From: an uncultured Flavobacteriaceae bacterium
GTDB lineage: Bacteria > Bacteroidota > Bacteroidia > Flavobacteriales > Flavobacteriaceae
Direction: 5' to 3'
NCBI GenBank assembly: GCA_905480425.1
Contig: CAJQQG010000026.1
Location: 1 to 60,308 of the forward strand
DNA length: 60,308 bases
A model generated the notes under the pieces. It searched no databases. It was given only the letters and a program-made list of their open reading frames with translations, and was not told the DNA's origin. Shown here piece after piece: positions 54,374 to 60,308 of the stretch (within the stretch, counting starts at the first letter, position 1; each line of letters begins with the position of its first letter). Position numbers and translations under genes: made by a program.

Positions 54374-54931
54374 TTGAATATCACAGAAATAAAAATAATA
54401 AGAACATTTAATCAGCTTAAAGAAGTAAAAAAGCTTCAGTCAAAAAACTTAAAAAGCAATCTTTCTTCAACGACCAAATTTAGTGATGGCTTTCTAACTG
54501 CGAGCTATTCAATTTCATTTTTAAAAAGTATAACAAAAAAATCTCCTTCAATTATTGCTGAGGCGGAAGGAGAAATTGTTGGCTACCTATTAGCATCAAC
54601 AAAAGATTCGACAAAAGGAGATGAGTTTTTAAAAAATTTAATTATGAAAATTAATCGAAAAGTTTATAAGTCAAAACAGCTCTCTAAACTTGATTTTATT
54701 ATTGTAGCTCAACTTTGTATAGCAGCAACTCATCGAGCTCAGGGCATAGTTAAAAAAATGTACACACTTTTTAAAAATAAATATTCATCTATATATCCAT
54801 TTTGTTTAACGGTTGTTGATATAGAAAATAAGAGATCAGTTAGAGCTCACCTAAATGAAGGATTTAAGATAATAGATTCAATTAAAATGGGAAATAGTGA
54901 AGCTTTTATAATCATTTGGGATTGGCATTAA
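54374..54931 (+). CDS. GNAT-like N-acetyltransferase
   Basis: A 185-residue protein with a GNAT-like core: IIAEAEGEIVGYLLAS (beta 2-4), VAQLCIAATHRAQGIVKKMY (the acetyl-CoA loop; the usual RxxGxG is present as HRAQGIV), and VVDIENKRSVRAHLNEGFKI (the C-terminal helix-strand). The substrate is unknown. No ATG is present; translation starts at TTG 54374 or further inside. The spacing from repeat copy C is long. Confidence 0.6.
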   Translation: MNITEIKIIRTFNQLKEVKKLQSKNLKSNLSSTTKFSDGFLTASYSISFLKSITKKSPSIIAEAEGEIVGYLLASTKDSTKGDEFLKNLIMKINRKVYKSKQLSKLDFIIVAQLCIAATHRAQGIVKKMYTLFKNKYSSIYPFCLTVVDIENKRSVRAHLNEGFKIIDSIKMGNSEAFIIIWDWH

Positions 54932-54947
54932 AAAAGTATTTTCTTTT

Positions 54948-54990
54948 AAACTAGAGGCATATCATCTCCATTAGGTTTAGTGCATTTTGA
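54948..54990 (+). repeat. Promoter-borne repeat, copy D
   Basis: AAACTAGAGGCATATCATC then TCCATTAGGTTTAGTGC, the second half diverged, ending in TTTTGAATATTATTAACC. It is followed directly by the shared leader and the ATG at 55017. Confidence 0.55.
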
Positions 54991-55016
54991 ATATTATTAA
55001 CCATAAATCAATTAAA

Positions 55017-55555
55017 ATGAGAACCAAATTTTTTTTATTCTTTTCCCACTTTTAATTCATAGCCAACAAACGCAACAGGTTAGAAACTATGGAGATGTAG
55101 AACAAATAAATATAGAAACTAAAAAACATGATAATAGCTGGAAGTTAAACATTATTGGTTCAAAATTTTATCACGATGAATTCCTGCAAACAATTGTTAA
55201 CGGAAAAGAAATTAAGGTCAAGTATGACGCACTAGATGATTTTATGCGCTCGCAGGTTGGACCTAATCTTTTTTCTTTTCCTGAAAATGAAATTCTACTT
55301 TTAGATAACAAGGAACCTTGGATTACATATAATAATAGTTGGTTTAGAATATTAGTTAGGAGGAATGATTTCACATATTTGTTAAAACCAATTGCTAAAT
55401 ATTATCCTGCAAAAAAATCAGATGGGTTTTCAGAAAACACACCTCACGAATTTAAGATTATAAATAAATTTTATTCTTTGAAAGATGATAACATCATTTT
55501 GTTAAAGAGAAAGGAAATAAAAAAACTGGGATTAAAAAAAATGTTTAAAAACTAA
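55017..55555 (+). pseudogene. Secreted protein with T8 frameshift in the signal peptide
   Basis: ATG 55017 reads MRTKFFLFFSHF then stops. The long frame (ending 55555) continues as FILFPLLIHSQQTQQVRNYG, giving about 179 residues: signal peptide, then a domain including NSWKLNIIGSKFYHDEFLQT and LLDNKEPWITYNN. The two join if the eight T at 55029-55036 were nine: the tract is one short. This may be a sequencing error or a phase-variable locus. No family recognised. Leader and repeat copy D precede it. Confidence 0.7.
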
Positions 55556-55633
55556 AGTTAGTAATAGACGTCATTAAGTTAGATATTAATCAACGTATTA
55601 AGATGTTTCAAACAGCCTTACAATAAACTTTAC

Positions 55634-55686
55634 CAAGAATAAAGAAAAGCCACTAATGAAGTAAGTGAAAACTTGCCTTTGTTTGT
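55634..55686 (+). repeat. Mobile-element tail repeat, copy 1
   Basis: About 53 bases alike at roughly 85 percent to 60168-60220. Both carry a coding-like ATNEV.E.LPLFV peptide. This copy has no intact gene upstream and is probably a fragment left from an element like that at 59.7-60.2 kb. Confidence 0.55.
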
Positions 55687-55698
55687 GTGATAGATTTA

Positions 55699-56144
55699 TC
55701 AATCACTTAATATCCCAAATTGACTAAAATGATATGAAGTGTGAAAAGCGATTAATCTTTTAAATAAATTAGATGATATTTTTCCATAGAGTTGATGTTG
55801 AATTATTTTAGTATCAATATTTTGAACTTTGTTTAAATTTTCAATTAATCTTTTTTTCTCATTATTAAAATCAATTGATAAAGGGTATGATTTAAAAACT
55901 TTTAGTGTTGTTGAATTTTTTTTAAATTTCGTAATATCAAATTCTATATATTTTAAATATTGTAAAAAAAAGCTCTAAATAAAATTCTGTTTACGAAATA
56001 TATTTTTTTGATTCCAAAAGATACTTCTATGTATTTATTACAATGGTATAGCATTTGGCTAGAATTCATAATTCCCCAATTCGGATTGCTATCTTCATTG
56101 AGTTTATTTAAATAAATTTTAATTTTAGTAGAATTTAATTCCAT
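55699..56144 (-). pseudogene. DUF1569 (DinB-like) family protein with A8/T8 frameshift
   Basis: From ATG 56144 the frame reads MELNSTKIKIYLNKLNEDSN then PNWGIMNSSQMLYHCNKYIE, the metal-site-bearing opening of DUF1569, and ends at a TAA near 55953. Shifting by one base at the eight-T run (55971-55964 on minus) restores the rest: LQYLKYIEFDITK, IIQHQLYGKIS and a final HTSYHFSQFG, the expected second histidine cluster. A nine-T tract would restore about 148 residues, normal for the family. A sequencing error or phase variation are possible. Confidence 0.7.
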
Positions 56145-56186
56145 TTTCAAAGATAAAAAGTTCTGATTAAAAAGTATATTTACCCG

Positions 56187-56235
56187 AAACCAAAGGCATA
56201 TCATCTTCAGTAAGTTTTGGGATTTGCTATATTAG
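56187..56235 (+). repeat. Promoter-borne repeat, copy E
   Basis: AAACCAAAGGCATATCATC then TTCAGTAAGTTTTGGGATTT and GCTATATTAG. It differs from copy F at only a few bases. It ends 22 bases before the 33-residue gene. Confidence 0.7.
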
Positions 56236-56257
56236 CTGGAACTATTAAACAGACATT

Positions 56258-56359
56258 ATGAATAAACTGATAGCCTTTTGCGCAAAGAATAGTTTGCCAG
56301 GTAAGATTATTTTAGTTTGCGTTATTATCAATGTTATATCATTGACAATTAACTTTTAA
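56258..56359 (+). CDS. 33-residue hydrophobic peptide
   Basis: MNKLIAFCAKNSLPGKIILV followed by CVIINVISLTINF: two short hydrophobic stretches and a few basic residues, ATG placed just after repeat copy E. It is probably co-transcribed with the 151-residue gene nine bases on. Not recognised. Confidence 0.4.
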   Translation: MNKLIAFCAKNSLPGKIILVCVIINVISLTINF

Positions 56360-56366
56360 TATAATT

Positions 56367-56822
56367 ATGAAAATAAAGATATTAGCATATACTTTCTTAG
56401 GTGGAAAAAAAGAATACTTAAAAGAATTTAAAGATAAAGCAGATTTAGATAAACATATTAGTTTCATTACCAATGAAGATAGTTTATTTAGAGATGTTCA
56501 ATATACTTATAAGGATAAAGATTATAGAGTATTTAATAAGAAAAGAAATGATAGTGATTATGTATCTAAATACAGAAAAAATCAAGCAGATAATAGAACT
56601 AAATTATTCAGGAAACATTCTATAATTACTAGTATGAATGTAACAGATAATATGCGAAATAAATATAAAGAGTTTTTAAAGACAGCCATATTAAGTGAAA
56701 AAGACATTAAGTCTGCGAAGTTAATACTAAACGCAACCTCCCTAAAGGAGAGCCATATAGGCATATTAAACGCTTTAGTAGATAAGAGCAGAAGATTTAA
56801 GAGCAAAAAAAAGAAAAAATAA
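56367..56822 (+). CDS. Highly basic hypothetical protein (151 aa)
   Basis: Lys/Arg-rich (ending in a run of lysines), no signal peptide: MKIKILAYTFLGGKKEYLKE, then a charged middle and helical end (LNATSLKESHIGILNALVDK). Suggests a nucleic-acid or ribosome-associated protein. Unrecognised. Reads in the same direction as the 33-residue gene before it. Confidence 0.5.
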   Translation: MKIKILAYTFLGGKKEYLKEFKDKADLDKHISFITNEDSLFRDVQYTYKDKDYRVFNKKRNDSDYVSKYRKNQADNRTKLFRKHSIITSMNVTDNMRNKYKEFLKTAILSEKDIKSAKLILNATSLKESHIGILNALVDKSRRFKSKKKKK

Positions 56823-56899
56823 GATTTATGAAACCAGGAACAATATGATTTCGCTTTGATTTTACTTTGTTTCCCTCAAGAGTCTTCTTCTTTTAATCC

Positions 56900-57034
56900 T
56901 CAATTTATAGATTCACCATCTTCTTTGTTAAGTCTTTCATTGTGATCGTAATTCCATCCATTAAGTTATTTAATACCTTGAATGGATACACCATCTCCAA
57001 TAATTTGATCCCAAATATTTTTATCATCAACATT
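56900..57034 (-). pseudogene. Possible degenerate gene remnant in the 310-base gap
   Basis: The gap 56823-57132 has no intact gene. On the minus strand a frame reads NVDDKNIWDQIIGDGVSIQG, then a stop, then LNGWNYDHNERLNKEDGES in the same frame. The amino-acid make-up looks protein-like, so it may be a decayed gene, but it is short and could be chance. Confidence 0.2.
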
Positions 57035-57132
57035 TATTTTTTATATCCTTAAAGGACTGAAATAACTTTTAAAAGTATATATTCCAATAAGAGCAATAGG
57101 GTAGTATTTTACCAATATTATATATTTGACAT

Positions 57133-57534
57133 ATGAAATTTAACTTACGCATTTTTATAACATTTATTTTTATAATATTTTTAGCTCAAGGGCACTCTCA
57201 AGATTCAATTAATCAGTACGAGGCTCTTCGCCTTAAAAATGAACTAGGATTTCAAAAGTCTTATCGAGTATTAAAAACTACATTTAAAAGTTTAGAAGGG
57301 TTTCAAACTTTTTATCCTGGAACTAAAATAACCCTTGAAAAAATACTCCGATACCACTTTTATACGGCAATTCATGTTAATCAAAAAGAGAATAAATTGT
57401 TTTCAATGGATTTAACGGAATTCGAATTAAAAAACAATACTTCAGAAGAAGAAATAACAAAAGAAACAGTTACACTAATTGGAGATATGTTTTTCGGCTC
57501 AAATGAACTTAAAGTAATATCTATTAAAAATTAA
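57133..57534 (+). CDS. Secreted hypothetical protein (133 aa)
   Basis: Signal peptide ending near GHSQ, then a mixed domain: DSINQYEALRLKNELGFQKS and KITLEKILRYHFYTAIHVNQ. Not recognised. It lies about 165 bases before the strong terminator at 57700. Compositionally like neighbouring accessory genes. Confidence 0.5.
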   Translation: MKFNLRIFITFIFIIFLAQGHSQDSINQYEALRLKNELGFQKSYRVLKTTFKSLEGFQTFYPGTKITLEKILRYHFYTAIHVNQKENKLFSMDLTEFELKNNTSEEEITKETVTLIGDMFFGSNELKVISIKN

Positions 57535-57699
57535 CCAAAAACACAATGATATTTCTGTTGATTCTCTTCACAGCAATAAATAATATATTTTCAAGCATAA
57601 TTTTACTAATTGACTTTAGTGACGTTTTCTTTAAAACTAATCTTAATAAAATTGTCTTAATACTATAAGCCTTTCATTTTGGTTTATGGTTAAGTAGAG

Positions 57700-57731
57700 A
57701 ACCCTTTTGTTAATTCAGAAGGGTTTTTTTT
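57700..57731 (+). terminator. Strong intrinsic terminator
   Basis: Stem AACCCTTTTG / CAGAAGGGTT (10 bp with one G-T pair) with loop TTAATT and an eight-T tail. It ends directly where repeat copy F begins. Confidence 0.75.
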
Positions 57732-57780
57732 AAACCTCAGGCATATCATCTTCAGTAAGTTCTGGGATTTGTTATATTTG
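57732..57780 (+). repeat. Promoter-borne repeat, copy F (closest to consensus)
   Basis: AAACCTCAGGCATATCATC then TTCAGTAAGTTCTGGGATTT and a final GTTATATTTG that contains a perfect TAnnTTTG (57773-57780), 16 bases before the ATG at 57797. It is the best copy of the family and shows the promoter nature of its 3' end. Confidence 0.75.
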
Positions 57781-57796
57781 AGTAAACCATAAATAA

Positions 57797-58004
57797 ATGA
57801 ATAAATTCGTTTATTTAATGATTTTTATTGCTTTTAGTTGCTCTAAAGAAACTGGGTGTCTGGAAATAACAAATAAACAGAGTTACGACATCACCTTTTT
57901 TTTATTGGCATAAAGGTATTAAAGCCAATAGTAATGTTGAAGACAAATACAGCTTTAGAGCTGTCTCATTTGGAGCTGTAACTAAAAAAAATATAAAAGC
58001 ATGA
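57797..58004 (+). pseudogene. Paralogue of the 42590 lipoprotein, frameshifted in a T8 run
   Basis: MNKFVYLMIFIAFSCSKETG, then CLEITNKQSYDIT, and a premature TAA. Beyond the eight-T run at 57896-57903 the next frame continues FFYWHKGIKANSNVEDKYSF to a TGA at 58002-58004, matching the FFYWNEKLK region of the 42590 gene. Seven T would give one intact reading frame of about 68 residues. Lipobox Cys and GC motif are kept. Error, decay or phase variation are all possible. Confidence 0.65.
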
Positions 58005-58093
58005 AGTTGGAGATACTCATTGTGTGGATTAAATCACGCAATAAGATCATACACAAAAACGTGTGCAATAATAATTTATTAATGAACTTACAT

Positions 58094-59380
58094 ATGAGGA
58101 AAAAAATAATTTTAGGCATACTTCTTATAGGGTTAATTTTTTTTGGAATCTATCTTTATAATTTGGGGGAGAGACCAGATAGAGAATATCCGTCGTTTCC
58201 ACTTCACCCTGAAAAAAAAGCCGCAACAGTTCATGACAGTATTCCTTTACAGGATGTTGTGCTAGCAGGTAATAACTGGGACGGGGTCATTACCATTTTT
58301 GACCCAAATACTTTTAAAATCATAAAAAAAGTAAGTGCCATGCCCGACCGAGAGGAAAGATTTGAAGAAATCTATTCAGGCCTGAAAAGAAGTCTTGCTT
58401 CAGGTTTTATCAGGGAATATATCGGTGAAGGCAATGATCAATTGGTTGACGACATGTTTACGTCAAATGATGGTAGGTATATTTATGCATCAAGACCAAG
58501 TTTTGCCGACGTTGTTGCCATTGATGTTAATTCTGGCGAAATTTTTTGGCGAACAAGTGTTGAGGGCCTTCGAGCTGATCATTCGGCTATATCCCCAGAT
58601 GGAAAAATCTTTTTGGTTTCAGCCTCGACAGCAAGAAAAGTACATGCAATTGATGTTTCAACGGGAGAAATCATTGGTAGTTTTGAATCTGGAGACCAAC
58701 CCCATGAAAATATATACTCTGAAGATGGTAAAAAAATATACCATGCAAGTATCGGAAAAGTTTTTTTTGCTTCGCCAAATCTCGACTTTTTAAAGGGGGA
58801 TCGTTGGTTTCAAATTGTTGATGCTAACACCTATGAAGTTATACGTCGTGTTGATATGAAGCAAAAATTGGAAGAAGCTGGTTTTGATTGGATTGACCGA
58901 GCAATTCGTCCAATGGCCATTACCAAAGATGAAAAATTTGCTTACTTGCAAATTTCATTGTTCCATGGTTTTTTTGAATACGATATAGAGAATGACAAAA
59001 TCACCCGAAAATTAGATTTACCTATTCCTAAAACAAATAAAAGTCTATCACTTGGAGGCCACCTTTTAAACTCAGGACATCATGGTATTTCTCTCAGCGG
59101 AGATGATAAAACTATATGTGTAGCGGGTACTATGGATGGCTATATCGCCATAGTGGATAGGGAAACTTTCAAATATAGCACTATCAAACTTTCTGACGAT
59201 CCAAAAGAAGCAAAGCCGTACTGGGCAACTTCAAGTAAAGATGGCAAAAAGGCTTATATATCTATAAGCGGTCTTGACAAGATTTCTGTATTGGATTACG
59301 CCACTGGAAAAGTAGTTGCCGAAGTTCCAGTCGGAAACCATCCTCAAAGGGTTCGAAATGGACAACTGCGGTTAAAATAA
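58094..59380 (+). CDS. Membrane-anchored YVTN-type beta-propeller protein
   Basis: A 428-residue protein with an N-terminal helix (IILGILLIGLIFFGIYLYNL) then a seven-bladed beta-propeller of the YncE/YVTN type: repeated strands with D-x-x-S/T-G-E (DVNSGEIFWRTS, DVSTGEIIGSFES, DYATGKVVAEVPVG). Such proteins bind metal or metabolites or carry out redox work; no catalytic motif is evident. A 93-base open extension upstream is not coding (start ATG 58094 or 58082). Its codon and base composition are less AT-rich than its neighbours, consistent with a separate origin. Confidence 0.78.
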   Translation: MRKKIILGILLIGLIFFGIYLYNLGERPDREYPSFPLHPEKKAATVHDSIPLQDVVLAGNNWDGVITIFDPNTFKIIKKVSAMPDREERFEEIYSGLKRSLASGFIREYIGEGNDQLVDDMFTSNDGRYIYASRPSFADVVAIDVNSGEIFWRTSVEGLRADHSAISPDGKIFLVSASTARKVHAIDVSTGEIIGSFESGDQPHENIYSEDGKKIYHASIGKVFFASPNLDFLKGDRWFQIVDANTYEVIRRVDMKQKLEEAGFDWIDRAIRPMAITKDEKFAYLQISLFHGFFEYDIENDKITRKLDLPIPKTNKSLSLGGHLLNSGHHGISLSGDDKTICVAGTMDGYIAIVDRETFKYSTIKLSDDPKEAKPYWATSSKDGKKAYISISGLDKISVLDYATGKVVAEVPVGNHPQRVRNGQLRLK

Positions 59381-59423
59381 ATATTAAAGCCTCTAAAACT
59401 AAAAAAAATCTATTAAGGTTATA

Positions 59424-59603
59424 TCACACTTTGTTGAAGTAATTTCTGAACTTAAAATAAAGGGCTATAAGGCATAAAATTGTTCCTGCTGGTAACAATA
59501 AAAGCACAAATAACAGTGAGATAAATTTACCCTTGCTAGCTTGTTCTACTCTTGCAGGAATATCAGCTAAATTCTTTTTAAAAATGTTTAAGAACTTTTT
59601 CAT
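59424..59603 (-). CDS. Small two-part membrane protein (59 aa)
   Basis: An amphipathic N-terminal helix (MKKFLNIFKKNLADIPARVE) and one C-terminal transmembrane helix (ISLLFVLLLLPAGTILCLIA). ATG 59603, clean frame, TGA. Unrecognised. Adjacent to mobile-element remnants. Confidence 0.45.
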   Translation of the reverse strand: MKKFLNIFKKNLADIPARVEQASKGKFISLLFVLLLLPAGTILCLIALYFKFRNYFNKV

Positions 59604-59767
59604 TTCATGTTAAAATAACACAAAATAACATGGAATAGTAAACAATCGTATTTCAAAATTCACAAATAGTCACAATTAAATATAGCACCCCTTTGCTGTC
59701 CTTGTGTCAGTAATAGTTCATGCGTTATTATTGTATAGAGTTTAACCCAAATAAAAACACCTATACC

Positions 59768-59948
59768 ATGGCTAGAAGAAACCTTGAAACAAACATCAAT
59801 AAGATTAAATCTTGACGAAATTAACGTTCTAAAAAAACAAGCTGAAAAATTAAGGGCACCTATCTTGACGTATTGCAGAACCAAATTAATTCAAGATATA
59901 AATCCTGAATTAATCCCTAATGTAACTTTTATCAAAGATGCCATTTAA
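59768..59948 (+). pseudogene. Ribbon-helix-helix-like (mobilization-type) protein, frameshifted
   Basis: ATG 59768 starts MARRNLETN and stops soon. The next frame reads TLKQTSIRLNLDEINVLKKQ, then AEKLRAPILTYCRTKL, an RHH-like strand-helix-helix typical of small DNA-binding proteins of mobile elements. Removing one A from AGAAGAAACC joins them to MARRTLKQTSIRLNL. It overlaps the next gene by 11 bases in the usual coupled way. Confidence 0.55.
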
Positions 59949-60176
59949 AGAAGTGAACAATATAGGGAAGGAAAGGCCAAAGGGGGCCTCTAACAAATCA
60001 AAGGAAGTCATAAAGTAAATATATCAATGCTTTTAGAAAACAACATAGACAGCGTTCAAAATGACTTACATGAAATGCAGCCCAGGGATCGAGTAAACGC
60101 ATTACTTCAATTTATGAAGTTTGTCATTCCAACTCAGAAAGCAATTGAGCTTGAAAATAGAGTGCGCCAAGAATGA
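59938..60176 (+). pseudogene. DUF5681-like mobile-element protein, frameshifted
   Basis: ATG 59938 gives MPFKEVNNIGKERPKGASNK then SKEVIK and stops. The second part, MLLENNIDSVQNDLHEMQPR then ALLQFMKFVIPTQKAIELEN, is in another frame, and one more A in TAAAGTAA restores a single protein of about 79 residues. GKERPKGASNK and FVIPTQKAIELE resemble the GRPKGATNK...FVLPTLKA motifs of small proteins in flavobacterial integrative or phage elements. Confidence 0.6.
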
Positions 60177-60220
60177 AACAAGCTACTAATGAAGTATGTG
60201 AAGACTTGCCTTTGTTTGTT
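60168..60220 (+). repeat. Mobile-element tail repeat, copy 2
   Basis: Counterpart of 55634-55686; it covers the last codons of the DUF5681-like gene and most of the 17-codon frame that follows. Confidence 0.55.
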
Positions 60221-60226
60221 AAGTAA
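60173..60226 (+). CDS. 17-residue frame overlapping the DUF5681-like stop
   Basis: MKQATNEVCEDLPLFVK, with its ATG overlapping the preceding TGA (ATGA). The peptide is conserved in the copy at 55634 (ATNEVSENLPLFV), with substitutions that mostly keep the reading frame, so it may be a real microgene or a C-terminal domain split off the preceding protein. Confidence 0.3.
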   Translation: MKQATNEVCEDLPLFVK

Positions 60227-60308
60227 GTTCAAGAAGAAAAAATAAGGAGTAGAGATATTGTAGAGTTTCTTATATTAGTTACTTATAAATCATAAATTCA
60301 TTTGAAAT

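Noticed and set aside
42500-58010. Chromosomal integron / gene-cassette array
   Set aside because: Short genes separated by related spacers suggest cassettes, but the repeats lack attC core sites (RYYYAAC/GTTRRRY), stand upstream rather than downstream of genes, occur on both strands, and no integron integrase is seen.
1-60308. CRISPR array
   Set aside because: The dispersed repeats are kilobases apart and imperfect; there are no regularly spaced direct repeats and no cas genes.
1-60308. tRNA or rRNA genes
   Set aside because: No cloverleaf-like sequence with a T-loop GTTCRA and CCA-type acceptor, and no rRNA-like GC-rich block, was noticed on either strand by eye.

Overview
The window comes from an AT-rich Bacteroidota genome, most likely a marine member of the Flavobacteriaceae. 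The evidence is the gliding/type IX secretion lipoproteins PorW/SprE and GldH, an ATP synthase operon (atpB-E-F-H-A-G) without atpD and atpC, several Bacteroidota-type families (DUF5687, DUF4292, HU-CCDC81/SPOR), the near absence of Shine-Dalgarno sequences, and -7 boxes of the form TAnnTTTG upstream of several genes. No tRNA, rRNA or CRISPR array was seen.

Region 1 (1-37.8 kb) is a dense, mostly intact core. It runs: a membrane protein end; a PaaE-like reductase whose 5' end is frameshifted; a DUF5687/ABC exporter pair; porW, bactofilin, AtpZ-like and small membrane genes leading into the ATP synthase operon; a lipoprotein, SdpI-like, dut, a sugar nucleotidyltransferase, DUF4292 and an EnvC-like gene; SPOR, trpS, plsC-like and recA; an M24 peptidase, trhO, gldH and penicillin-binding protein 1A; a QueD-like protein, an enoyl-CoA hydratase, UspA and outer-membrane proteins; alkB converging on a GMC oxidoreductase and its small subunit; a CvfB-like protein, a luciferase-like oxidoreductase, an MsbA-like ABC transporter and a GreA-like protein.

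Region 2 (37.9-59.6 kb) is an accessory region of short, AT-rich, mostly unrecognised genes with long spacers. Many encode secreted or membrane proteins: three DoxX-type proteins, four secreted proteins with ABM (dimeric alpha/beta barrel)-like features, an HxlR regulator, an SDR-type protein, a CAP lipoprotein, a Bax-inhibitor-1 homologue, DUF3784, a GNAT-like protein, a lone Stealth-type phosphotransferase, small single-helix proteins and a beta-propeller. Its most striking property is a family of about a dozen imperfect, roughly 45-base repeats (core GGCATATCATC, then CTTCAGTAAGTT, often ending in TATATTTG). They sit just upstream of otherwise unrelated genes and in the same orientation as those genes. 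Five genes also share a 5' leader resembling AAYCATAAATCAATTAAAATG. I read this as a spreading promoter or regulatory module.

Region 3 (59.7-60.2 kb) holds decayed mobile-element genes: a ribbon-helix-helix-like protein, a DUF5681-like protein, and a 17-codon frame whose sequence recurs near 55.65 kb. At least six genes between 42.8 and 60.2 kb carry a single-base frameshift, three of them in runs of exactly eight T/A, against one clear case in the core. This suggests decay or phase variation in the accessory region, although sequencing error cannot be excluded from the sequence alone.
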